A DNA stretch of 14,367 nucleotides, taken from NCBI GenBank assembly GCA_029239415.1, contig JAQZAY010000071.1, positions 1 through 14,367 of the forward strand, written 5' to 3'. Each line of letters opens with the position of its first letter. Position 1 is the stretch's first letter. This document shows, one piece after another, positions 1 through 7,360 of the stretch. This DNA is from Pseudomonas sp. (GTDB lineage: Bacteria; Pseudomonadota; Gammaproteobacteria; Pseudomonadales; Pseudomonadaceae). Both the position numbers and the translations under genes were made by a program. The notes beneath the pieces were generated by a model that saw nothing but the letters and a program-made list of their open reading frames with translations, had not been told where the DNA came from and ran no database searches.

Positions 1-17
1 CTTCGCTGGCAAGCCCG

Positions 18-45
18 GTGGGAGCGGACTTGTCCCGCGATCGGG
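18..45 (+). repeat. REP-like palindromic element, first copy
   Basis: The stretch begins GTGGGAGCGGACTTGTCCCG and continues into GCGATCGGG, which is the form of the common Pseudomonas extragenic palindromic (REP) repeat. Its reverse complement recurs, with a few changes, about 75 bases to the right. The 17 bases before it (TTCGCTGGCAAGCC) look like the arm of another REP unit, so the element may start outside the window. It lies downstream of the efflux pump gene, a normal position for REPs. Recognition of the family is from memory. Confidence 0.7.
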
Positions 46-120
46 CGTGCAGGGGCCGTGAAACCTGCCAACGCTATCCACCTGACATACCGCGACTGCA
101 GGTTTTACGACGGCTTCTCC

Positions 121-152
121 GCCGATCGCAGGACAAGCCAGCTCCCACAGGG
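121..152 (-). repeat. REP-like palindromic element, second copy in opposite orientation
   Basis: Read on the minus strand this is CCTGTGGGAGCTGGCTTGTC followed by CTGCGATCGGC. It matches the first copy (18-45) in the core GTGGGAGC, CTTGTCC and GCGATCGG. The two copies therefore form an inverted pair. Between them AAACCTGC (61-68) and GCAGGTTT (98-105) form another perfect 8-base inverted repeat. The pair sits about 30 bases past the pump stop codon and could end or protect the efflux transcript. There is no clear U-tract, so I do not call an intrinsic terminator. Confidence 0.65.
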
Positions 153-183
153 TTGCCATAGCCATGCAATCCTACGCGAGCCC

Positions 184-3100
184 TCAATCGCGCTGCGGCT
201 CCTTGATCCTGTACCAGGCCACATACAGCGCCGGCAGGAACAGCAGCGTCAGCAGCGTGGCGCTGACGATGCCGCCGATCATGGCGTAGGCCATCGGCCC
301 CCAGAAGACTTCGCGGGCGATGGGGATCATGCCGAGGCTGGCCGCGGCGGCCGTCAGCAGGATCGGGCGGCGGCGGTGGTTGGTGGCTTCCAGCACGGCG
401 TCCCAGGGCGCATACCCCTGCGCCTCGAATGCATCGATCTGGGTCACCAGGATCACCGAATTGCGGATGATGATGCCGATCAGCGCCAGGATCCCGAGAA
501 TCGCCACGAAGCCCATCGGCGTGCCGGTCGGCACCAGCGCCACGACCACGCCGATCAACCCGAGCGGCGCCACGCTGGCCACCAGGAACAGTTTCTGCAC
601 GCTGTGCAGCTGGATCATCAGGAACGTCGCCATCAGGAACAGCATCAAAGGCAGTACCTTGGCGATCGGGCCCTGGGCCTTACCGCTTTCCTCTACCGTA
701 CCGCCCGTGGCGACCTCGTATCCCGGGGGCAGCTTGCTCGCGAATTCCTCGATCCTGGGCTTGAGCTGCGCGACCAGGTCGGTCGGCTGGATCTCGCCGT
801 TGACCGCGGCCTTGATGGTGATGGTGGGCTTGCGGTCGCGGCGCCATACCAGCGGCTGCTCGAGCTCGTAGCGCACGGTGGCGAACGCCAGCAGGGGAAT
901 GGAGGTGCCGCTCGGGCTGACGATCTGCAGGTTCTGCAAGGTCTCGGGCGAGCCGCGTTCGCTGTCGTCGGCACGGGCGATCACGTCGACCAGGTAGATG
1001 CTGTCGTTGACCTGGGTGACCGGCGCGCCGCTGACGATGCTGTTCATTACGTTGGCGACATCCTCGGACGACAGCCCGAGCTGGCGCGCCTTGTCCTGGG
1101 CGATCTCGATGCGCAGCACCTTGCCCGGCTCGTTCCAGTCGTAGATCATCTCGCCGATATGCTCGTCACCGTCGAGCAGCGTGGCCAGGTCGATGGCGTG
1201 CTTGCGCACCTGGTCGATGTCCTTGCCGCTGACCCGGTACTGGATCGGCCGGCCTACCGGCGGCCCCATTTCCAGCGACTGGACAAACGAGCCGATGCCG
1301 ACGAAGTCCTCGCGCAGGCGCTTCTGCAGGCGGCCCATCAACTCGCCGCGCGACTCCAGTCCCTTGCTGACGATCACCAGCTGCGCGTAGTACGGGTTCT
1401 GCAGCTGCTGGTCCAGCGGCAGGTAGAAACGAATCGCGCCCTGGCCGATGTAGGTGCTCCAGTGCACGATGTCCGGGTCGTCTTTTAACGTCGCTTCAAG
1501 GCGATCGACCACGCGGCGGGTTTCTTCGATCGAGGCATTCTGCGGCAGGTTGATGTCCACCAGGATCTCTGGCCGGTCCGAAGACGGGAAAAACTGGTTC
1601 TGCACGAAGCGCATGCTGAACAGCGCCAGCGCGAACAGCAGCACGGTGCCGATGATGGTCAGCCAGCGGTGGCGCATCGACCACTCCAGGCTGTGCTCGA
1701 AAGCCCGTCCGATGCGCCCGGGCTCGGCATCATGGGCCTTGACCTTGGCGCTGAGGATATGCACCCCCAGCACCGGCGCGAAGAATACCGCCACCACCCA
1801 CGACACCAGCAATGCCACGGCAATGACCGCGAACAGGGTGAAGGTGTACTCGCCTGCCGAACTGGCGTTCAGCCCGATCGGCACGAAGCCGGCGACGGTC
1901 ACCAGGGTACCGGTGAGCATCGGGAAGGCCGTGGATGTATAGGCATAGGTCGCCGCGTCTTCCTTGCTGTCGCCCATTTCGAGGCGCGTGACCATCATCT
2001 CCACGGTGATCATCGCATCGTCCACCAGCAGACCCAGGGCGATGATCAGCGCCCCGAGGGAGATCCGCTGCATGGTGATGCCGCTGTACTCCATGAACAC
2101 GAACACCATGGCCAGCACCAGCGGGATCGAACAGGCCACCACCAGCCCGGCGCGCACGCCAAGGCTGATGAAGCTGACCACCAGGACGATGATCACCGCC
2201 TCGAACAGCGCACTGGTGAAGCCGCCCACCGCTTCCTCGACCACCACCGACTGGTCCGACACGGTGTGCACGCCGACCCCCACGGGCAACTGGGCGGTGA
2301 TGTCCTGCATCTTGTGCTCGAGCTGCTCCCCGAACACCTGGATGTTGCCGCCGTCCTTCATGCCGATGGCAAGGCCGATGGCGGTCTGGCCGTTGTAGCG
2401 GAACATCGGCGCGGGCGGGTCTTCGTAGCCACGCTCGATGGTGGCGATGTCGGCCAGGCGGAAGAAGCGGTCATTGATGCGCAGGTTGACCGCCTCGAGG
2501 TCTTTCTCGGAGGCGAACTGCCCCGTGGTCCGTACCGAGATGCGCTCGGGACCGGCCTCGATCACCCCGGCCGGTGTCACTGCGTTCTGCGATTGCAGGG
2601 CCTGCAGCGCCTGGCGCTGGTCGATGCCCAGGGCCGCCAGCTTGCGGGTCGAGAACTTCAGGTAGAGCACCTCGTCCTGGGTGCCGATCATCTCGACCTT
2701 GCCCAGGTTGGGCACCTCGCGCACCTCGGCCCGTACCTGCTCCACGTAGTCGCGCAGCTGGCGCAGGGTCAGGCCATCGGCGGTAAAGGCATAGATGGAG
2801 CCGAACACGTCGCCGAACTCGTCGTTGAAGCCCGGCCCCTGGATGCCCTGGGGAAACTCGCCGCGGATGTCCTGGATCTTCTTGCGCACCTGATACCAGA
2901 TTTCCGGGATGTCGTCTGCGCTAGTGGTATCGCGCAGGTACACGTAGACCGTCGACTCACCCGGCCGGGTATAGCTCTTGACGTAGTCGAGCGAGTCGAG
3001 CTCTTCGAGTTTCTTCTCGATGCGGTCGGTGACCTGGTAAAGCGTCTCGTCCTGGGTCGCGCCGGGCCAGCGGGTCTGGATGACCATGGTCTTGATGGTG

Positions 3101-3231
3101 AACGAGGGATCTTCCTCGCGTCCCAGGTTCATGTAGGAGAACACGCCCATCAGCAAGCCGACGAACATCAGGTACCAGACGAAGGATTGGTGCTTGAGCG
3201 CCCACTCCGAGAGGTTGAAGCTTCCTTTCAT
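184..3231 (-). CDS. triC: RND efflux pump, inner-membrane permease (TriC-like)
   Basis: This 1015-aa proton-driven RND transporter would form the inner-membrane part of a tripartite pump expelling hydrophobic or antimicrobial compounds. One membrane helix near residues 15-34 is followed by a large periplasmic domain, helices at about 340-490, another near 522-540, a second periplasmic domain, and a last helix group at about 857-1006. The TM4 proton-relay motif is seen as LLVDD (Asp404, Asp405), and Thr960 in RPILLT fits the TM11 relay threonine. The TM10 lysine of AcrB is replaced by Arg923 (IIRNSVIL). Its start overlaps the preceding adaptor gene by 4 bases (ATGA), with GAGGAAG upstream. Length, sequence and the two adaptor genes recall P. 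aeruginosa TriC (triclosan pump); that symbol is by similarity from memory, and the substrate is unknown. No outer-membrane channel gene follows. CusA-type metal pumps are less likely because no methionine-rich metal relay is obvious. Confidence 0.92.
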   Translation of the reverse strand: MKGSFNLSEWALKHQSFVWYLMFVGLLMGVFSYMNLGREEDPSFTIKTMVIQTRWPGATQDETLYQVTDRIEKKLEELDSLDYVKSYTRPGESTVYVYLRDTTSADDIPEIWYQVRKKIQDIRGEFPQGIQGPGFNDEFGDVFGSIYAFTADGLTLRQLRDYVEQVRAEVREVPNLGKVEMIGTQDEVLYLKFSTRKLAALGIDQRQALQALQSQNAVTPAGVIEAGPERISVRTTGQFASEKDLEAVNLRINDRFFRLADIATIERGYEDPPAPMFRYNGQTAIGLAIGMKDGGNIQVFGEQLEHKMQDITAQLPVGVGVHTVSDQSVVVEEAVGGFTSALFEAVIIVLVVSFISLGVRAGLVVACSIPLVLAMVFVFMEYSGITMQRISLGALIIALGLLVDDAMITVEMMVTRLEMGDSKEDAATYAYTSTAFPMLTGTLVTVAGFVPIGLNASSAGEYTFTLFAVIAVALLVSWVVAVFFAPVLGVHILSAKVKAHDAEPGRIGRAFEHSLEWSMRHRWLTIIGTVLLFALALFSMRFVQNQFFPSSDRPEILVDINLPQNASIEETRRVVDRLEATLKDDPDIVHWSTYIGQGAIRFYLPLDQQLQNPYYAQLVIVSKGLESRGELMGRLQKRLREDFVGIGSFVQSLEMGPPVGRPIQYRVSGKDIDQVRKHAIDLATLLDGDEHIGEMIYDWNEPGKVLRIEIAQDKARQLGLSSEDVANVMNSIVSGAPVTQVNDSIYLVDVIARADDSERGSPETLQNLQIVSPSGTSIPLLAFATVRYELEQPLVWRRDRKPTITIKAAVNGEIQPTDLVAQLKPRIEEFASKLPPGYEVATGGTVEESGKAQGPIAKVLPLMLFLMATFLMIQLHSVQKLFLVASVAPLGLIGVVVALVPTGTPMGFVAILGILALIGIIIRNSVILVTQIDAFEAQGYAPWDAVLEATNHRRRPILLTAAAASLGMIPIAREVFWGPMAYAMIGGIVSATLLTLLFLPALYVAWYRIKEPQRD

Positions 3232-4298
3232 CGCGGGTCTTCCTCGTTGACGATGACCTTTTGTCCAGGCTCCAGGCTGTTGACCCCGGCCGTGACCACG
3301 CGCTCGCCCGGCTGCACGCCGGAGGCCAGGGTGATGGTGTCCGCCGTGCGCTTGAGCAGGGTCACGTCACGGGTCGAGACAGTGCTCTGCTGCGGGTCGA
3401 CCACCCATACCTGGGTCTTGCCATCGCGCTCCAGCAACGCCGTGCGAGGCAGCTCGCTGCGCGGCGAGACGGCCGAGGTCAGGCTGACACTGATGGCCGT
3501 GCCCAGGTGAAAGGCCGGCGGGGTATCGCTCAGGGTCAGGCGGGCACGCCGGGTACGGGTGGCGGCGTCGGCCTGGGGTTCGAGCTCGCGCAGGCTGGCG
3601 GTGGTGTTGATGTCAGGTTCGAGCTGCGAGGCGACGGTGAATTTCAGGTCAGGGGTGAGCTGCTCGGCCAGGTAGGTCGGCAGGTCGATGACTGCTTCCT
3701 TGATATCGGGCCGCGCGAGGGTGACGACTTCCTGGCCAACGCTTACCGTCTGCCCGGCCTCGGCGCGCCAGGCCGTGACCACGGCCTGGTGATCGGTGCG
3801 CAGCTCGCTGTAGCTGAGCTGGTCGCGGGCCTGGCTGACGGCGGAGCGCGCTTGCTCAAGGCTTGCACCGGTGGTCTTCAGGTCGGTCTGGGCGATGTCC
3901 AGCTGGGCCTGGGCACCGACGCCGCGATCATACAATTGTTGCTGGCGCCGGGCATTGGCCTGGGCGTTGATCCACTGCGCCTGGACACGTGCCAGGTCGC
4001 CCTCGGCGGCACGCAACTGGTTGCGCTGGTCGGTCGGGTCCAGGCTGGCAAGGATATCGCCCGGCTTGACCTGGCTGCCCACATCCACCCAACGGCGGGC
4101 GATGCGCCCCGACACCCGGAAGCCCAGTGTGCTCTCGTAGCGCGCCTGAATGCTCCCGGCAAAACGCCCTAGCTGCGCCTGCACCTGCGGCTGCACCACG
4201 GTCGAGAGCACCGGGCGCACCGGCTCGGGCTTCTCCTCGTCCTTGCCGCAACCGGCCAGCAGCGCCAAGGCCGACAGCATCAATGCCGTGCGCTTCAT
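3228..4298 (-). CDS. RND membrane-fusion lipoprotein, second adaptor (TriB-like)
   Basis: This 356-aa periplasmic adaptor (HlyD/AcrA type) would link the RND pump to an outer-membrane channel. The N-terminus is a lipoprotein signal with lipobox LAGC, Cys17 being the lipid-bearing residue. The first half of the lipoyl domain is near residues 55-90 (LGFRVSGRI, then VKPGDILASLDP). An alpha-helical hairpin rich in Gln and Ala follows at about 91-163, the second lipoyl half at about 164-197, then beta-barrel and membrane-proximal parts to the end. GGAGGT lies 6 bases before the ATG. It overlaps its neighbours by 4 bases on both sides, so translation is probably coupled with both. It is clearly different in sequence from the other adaptor, so the pump probably uses a heteromeric adaptor ring, as known for TriA and TriB. 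Family assignment is firm; the individual role is inferred. Confidence 0.9.
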   Translation of the reverse strand: MKRTALMLSALALLAGCGKDEEKPEPVRPVLSTVVQPQVQAQLGRFAGSIQARYESTLGFRVSGRIARRWVDVGSQVKPGDILASLDPTDQRNQLRAAEGDLARVQAQWINAQANARRQQQLYDRGVGAQAQLDIAQTDLKTTGASLEQARSAVSQARDQLSYSELRTDHQAVVTAWRAEAGQTVSVGQEVVTLARPDIKEAVIDLPTYLAEQLTPDLKFTVASQLEPDINTTASLRELEPQADAATRTRRARLTLSDTPPAFHLGTAISVSLTSAVSPRSELPRTALLERDGKTQVWVVDPQQSTVSTRDVTLLKRTADTITLASGVQPGERVVTAGVNSLEPGQKVIVNEEDPR

Positions 4299-5377
4299 GG
4301 CGCACCTCCGCCATCTTGCGGCTCGACCCGCTCCACCTTCATGCCCGGGTGCAGCAGCTGGCCGCCACTGACCACGACGTCTTCGCCGCCCTTGAGGCCA
4401 TCGCTGATCACTACCTTGCCGGTGAGGTAACGCGATACCTTCACCTGCCGCAGGTCGACCTTGTCGCCCTCGCCCACCACCCAGACCGCCGGGTCGTGCA
4501 AGGCCTTGGTCAGTGCCGACCAGGGCAGTTCGATGCTGGGTTTGCCCTGGCCGCTGGCAGTGGCCGTCACGGGGGAGCCCAGCTCCATGCCCGCAGGCAC
4601 GTTGCGCAGGGCAACCTTGACCTGCACCGTGCCGCTTTCAGCCGAGACGGTCGGCGTGATCTCGCGCACGTGCCCTTCGGCCTGGACCCGTGGATTGTCG
4701 AGCAGGCTGACAGTCACCCCCTGGTCGCGCGGTGGTGCCACCAGCAGGGTTTCGTAGACGTTGAACACCGCGTCCCGCTCGCCATCGCGGGCGAGGCTGA
4801 AGATCGGCATGGTCGCCTGCACCACCTGGCCGACCTCGGCCTGGCGGGCGGTGATCACCCCGTCGGCTTCGGAGACCAGGGCGGTATAGCCCAGTTGCTC
4901 CTGAGCACTGGCCAACTGCGCCTGGGCGGCCTTCAGGGCGCTCTGGCTGCTGCGCAGTGCGGCTTCGGCCGAGTCGTACTCGCTCTGGCTGGTGTAGCCC
5001 TTGGGCAGGAGTTTTTGCTGGCGAACAAAGGCCGCTCGGGTCTGGGTGACGCGTGCCTGCTCGGCGAAGACCTCGGCCTTGGCCGAATCGACGTTGTTGC
5101 GCAGGTCCTTGGGGTCCAGGCGCGCGAGTACCTGGTTGGCCTTTACGTGGTCGCCGACGTCGACGGTGCGGGAGATGATCTTGCCGCCCACACGAAACGA
5201 CAGGTCGGCTTGAACCCGGGCCTGGACGTCGCCGGTCAGGGTGACGGGCGCGGCGAAGTCGCTGGATTGAACCTGCATGACGCCGACCCTGGGCAGGTCA
5301 GCGGGTGCGGGCTTGTCTTCCCCGCAGCCCGAGAGCACAAACAGCAGCCCCAGGCAGACCACCTTCAACGGACGCAT
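4295..5377 (-). CDS. RND membrane-fusion lipoprotein, first adaptor (TriA-like)
   Basis: This 360-aa periplasmic adaptor is the first gene of the efflux operon. It has a lipoprotein signal with lipobox LSGC and Cys18 as the predicted lipidated residue. A lipoyl half-domain is seen near 57-92 (LSFRVGGKI, then DVGDHVKANQVLARLDP). An Ala/Gln-rich helical hairpin lies at about 93-163, the second lipoyl half at about 164-197 (ADGVITARQAEVGQ), a beta-barrel at about 200-275 and a membrane-proximal domain after that. AAGGAG sits 5 bases before the ATG. The stop overlaps the start of the second adaptor by 4 bases. Orthology to P. aeruginosa TriA is inferred from operon layout. No regulator gene adjoins it in this window. 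Confidence 0.9.
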   Translation of the reverse strand: MRPLKVVCLGLLFVLSGCGEDKPAPADLPRVGVMQVQSSDFAAPVTLTGDVQARVQADLSFRVGGKIISRTVDVGDHVKANQVLARLDPKDLRNNVDSAKAEVFAEQARVTQTRAAFVRQQKLLPKGYTSQSEYDSAEAALRSSQSALKAAQAQLASAQEQLGYTALVSEADGVITARQAEVGQVVQATMPIFSLARDGERDAVFNVYETLLVAPPRDQGVTVSLLDNPRVQAEGHVREITPTVSAESGTVQVKVALRNVPAGMELGSPVTATASGQGKPSIELPWSALTKALHDPAVWVVGEGDKVDLRQVKVSRYLTGKVVISDGLKGGEDVVVSGGQLLHPGMKVERVEPQDGGGAP

Positions 5378-5470
5378 GAGCGCTCCTTGCTTGTGCCTGA
5401 ACTATCAGGGAATGCGACTGTTAGCGTAGATCAGGGTTCAATGGAGGGTAGTAGAGCGAGTCTGAAGAAC
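5378..5470 (-). promoter_or_regulatory. Upstream region of the efflux operon with repeated ATCAGGG and a small dyad
   Basis: The 93 bases between the first adaptor gene and the REP-like hairpin should hold the efflux promoter if the operon has its own. ATCAGGG occurs twice on the plus strand, at 5404-5410 and 5430-5436, 26 bases apart start to start. CCTGA (5396-5400) and TCAGG (5405-5409) form a dyad overlapping the first copy. These could be regulator sites. I could not find a convincing -35/-10 pair. Reading through from the spu genes is the alternative. Confidence 0.25.
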
Positions 5471-5537
5471 AACGCTGTACCTGTGGGAGATACTGTCTTG
5501 ATGAGACCTGGCAAGTCAGCTCCACAGGTACAGCGTT
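5471..5537 (-). repeat. Long REP-like hairpin downstream of spuH
   Basis: The outer arms are AACGCTGTACCTGTGGGAG (5471-5489) and CTCCACAGGTACAGCGTT (5520-5537), perfect except for one extra base. The structure continues inward through CTGTCTTG (5493-5500) and CAAGTCAG (5512-5519) with one mismatch, leaving a loop of about 11 bases. It starts 12 bases after the spuH stop as transcribed. It contains the CTGTGGGAG and CTCCACAG ends typical of Pseudomonas REPs. No U-run follows on the minus strand, so it is more likely a REP that slows decay or read-through than a strong intrinsic terminator. Confidence 0.7.
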
Positions 5538-5549
5538 GTCCTCGAGTGC

Positions 5550-6443
5550 TTAAACCGAGACCGGCGCCACGGCCGGGCGCCGCACTTCGGGCTGCTTCCA
5601 GTTACCGGCAGCGCTTTCCTCGATGGCTTGCTGGATCGCGCGGCGGCGGCGTTCTTCGGCGCGGCGGCTGAAGTACCAGACCAGGAAGGTCACCAGCGAC
5701 ACCGACAGCAGGATCAGGCTGGCCACGGCATTGATCTCGGGCTTCACGCCCAGGCGCACGGCCGAGAACACTTCCATCGGCAAGGTGGTCGAGCCGGGCC
5801 CGGACACGAAGCTGGCCAGCACCAGGTCATCGAGCGACAGCGCGAACGACATCATGCCGCCCGCCGCCAGAGACGGTGCGATCATCGGAATGGTGATCAG
5901 GAAGAACACCTTCCACGGCCGCGCCCCCAGGTCCATGGCCGCCTCCTCGATCGACAGGTCGAGCTCACGCAGGCGCGCCGACACCACCACGGCCACGTAG
6001 GCCGCGCAGAACGTGGTGTGGGCGATCCAGATGGTGACGATGCCACGCTCCTGCGGCCAGCCGATCAGCTGGGCCATGGCCACGAACAGCAGCAGCAGCG
6101 ACAGGCCGGTGATCACCTCGGGCATCACCAGCGGCGCGGTGACCAGGCCACCGAACAGGGTCCGGCCCTTGAAGCGGGTGACGCGGGTCAGCACGAAGGC
6201 CGCCAGGGTCCCCAGCGCCACGGCCGCGATCGCCGTGTAGCACGCGATCTCCAGCGAGCGCATCACCGAGCCCATCAGCTGGGTATTGTCGAGCAGGCCG
6301 ACGTACCACTTCACCGACCAGCCGCCCCACACCGTCACCAGCTTGGAGGCGTTGAACGAGTAGATCACCAGGATCAGCATCGGCAGGTAGATGAACACCA
6401 GGCCCAGCACCAGCATCAGCCTGGAAAAACCGAAGCGCTTCAT
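5550..6443 (-). CDS. spuH: Polyamine ABC transporter permease SpuH (PotI-like)
   Basis: This is a 297-aa inner-membrane permease of the binding-protein-dependent ABC importers, one of the two channel subunits for putrescine/spermidine uptake. Several hydrophobic helices are visible (about 8-30, 65-88, 98-127, 138-156, 190-212, 236-256). The cytoplasmic EAA loop that contacts the ATPase is present as EEAAMDLG at 166-173, ending near Ile185-Pro186. The C-terminal tail after about 258 is basic and hydrophilic (RRAEERRRR). GGAGG precedes the ATG, which overlaps the stop of spuG by 4 bases. It is the last gene of the importer set and is followed by a REP-like hairpin. The family is clear; the spu name follows the conserved gene order D-E-F-G-H of P. 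aeruginosa. Confidence 0.95.
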   Translation of the reverse strand: MKRFGFSRLMLVLGLVFIYLPMLILVIYSFNASKLVTVWGGWSVKWYVGLLDNTQLMGSVMRSLEIACYTAIAAVALGTLAAFVLTRVTRFKGRTLFGGLVTAPLVMPEVITGLSLLLLFVAMAQLIGWPQERGIVTIWIAHTTFCAAYVAVVVSARLRELDLSIEEAAMDLGARPWKVFFLITIPMIAPSLAAGGMMSFALSLDDLVLASFVSGPGSTTLPMEVFSAVRLGVKPEINAVASLILLSVSLVTFLVWYFSRRAEERRRRAIQQAIEESAAGNWKQPEVRRPAVAPVSV

Positions 6444-7360
6444 GCCCTGCCCTCCATTTCCTTGGCCTGGCTGCGGTTGAACAGCAGGATGGGCACGATC
6501 AGGATCGCCAGCATCACCACCGCCAAGGCGGACGCCACTGGCCAGTCACGGTTGTTGAAGAATTCCTGCCACAGCACCTTGCCGATCATCAGGGTTTCCG
6601 GGCCGCCCAGCAGCTCGGGGATGACGAACTCGCCCACTACCGGGATGAACACCAGCATGCACCCGGCGATGATGCCGTTCTTCGACAGCGGCACGGTGAT
6701 CTTCCAGAAGCTGTTGAAGGTGCTCGAACCCAGGTCCGACGCGGCCTCGAGCAGGCTCTGGTCATGTTTGACCAGGTTGGCGAACAGCGGCAGGATCATG
6801 AACGGCAGGTACGAATAGACCACGCCGATATACACCGCCAGGTTGGTGTTGAGGATCTGCAGCGGCTGGTCGATCAGGCCCAGCCACATCAGGAAACTGT
6901 TGAGCAGCCCGTTGTTGCTGAGGATGCCCATCCAGGCATACACGCGGATCAGGATCGCCGTCCAGGTCGGCATCATGATCAGCAGCAGCAGCACGGTCTG
7001 GGACTCCTTGCGCGCGTTGGCGATGGCGTAGGCCATCGGGAAGCCGATCAACAGGCACAGCACGGTGCTGATGAAGGCCATTTTCAACGAGCCCAGGTAG
7101 GCCGAGATGTACAGCTCGTCCTCGGTCAGCAGGCCATAGTTGGCCAGGTTGAGCACCAGCTGGATCTTGTCTTCGACGTAGCTGTAGATCTCGGTGTACG
7201 GCGGGATCGCGACGTCGGCTTCGGCAAAGCTGATCTTCAGGACGATGAAGAACGGCAGCATGAAGAACAGGAACAGCCAGATGAACGGCACGCCGATCAC
7301 CAGGTGCCGCCCCTCCGGGGTCAGGCGCTGGAAGGCTCGCTTGAGCTTGCGGATCTTCAT
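6440..7360 (-). CDS. spuG: Polyamine ABC transporter permease SpuG (PotH-like)
   Basis: This 306-aa permease is the partner of SpuH in the inner-membrane channel. I chose the ATG at 7360, giving MKIRKLKRAF, because it overlaps the spuF stop by 4 bases (ATGA). An in-frame ATG 36 bases further upstream would add an unrelated arginine-rich stretch encoded inside spuF. Helices are seen near 20-43, 92-116, 122-145, 174-195, 226-248 and 275-294. The EAA loop is LLEAASDLG at 203-211, with the conserved proline at about 224. The loop between helices 1 and 2 (residues 45-90) is long, as in PotH and PotB permeases. Translation is probably coupled to spuF, since only a weak ribosome site precedes it. 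Confidence 0.95.
   Translation of the reverse strand: MKIRKLKRAFQRLTPEGRHLVIGVPFIWLFLFFMLPFFIVLKISFAEADVAIPPYTEIYSYVEDKIQLVLNLANYGLLTEDELYISAYLGSLKMAFISTVLCLLIGFPMAYAIANARKESQTVLLLLIMMPTWTAILIRVYAWMGILSNNGLLNSFLMWLGLIDQPLQILNTNLAVYIGVVYSYLPFMILPLFANLVKHDQSLLEAASDLGSSTFNSFWKITVPLSKNGIIAGCMLVFIPVVGEFVIPELLGGPETLMIGKVLWQEFFNNRDWPVASALAVVMLAILIVPILLFNRSQAKEMEGRA

Noticed and set aside
1669..3510. Open plus-strand frame of 613 codons opposite the pump gene
   Set aside because: It is antisense to the clearly real RND gene, its product is a His/Asp/Gln/Arg-rich string without domains, and long open antisense frames are common in high-GC Pseudomonas DNA. The same applies to other plus-strand frames at 58-1488, 4127-5671, 5628-6818, 8521-9831, 11342-12490 and 12551-13867.
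5471..5537. Intrinsic terminator after spuH
   Set aside because: The stem is long enough, but no U-run follows on the transcribed strand, and the ends match REP palindromes, so I kept it as a repeat.
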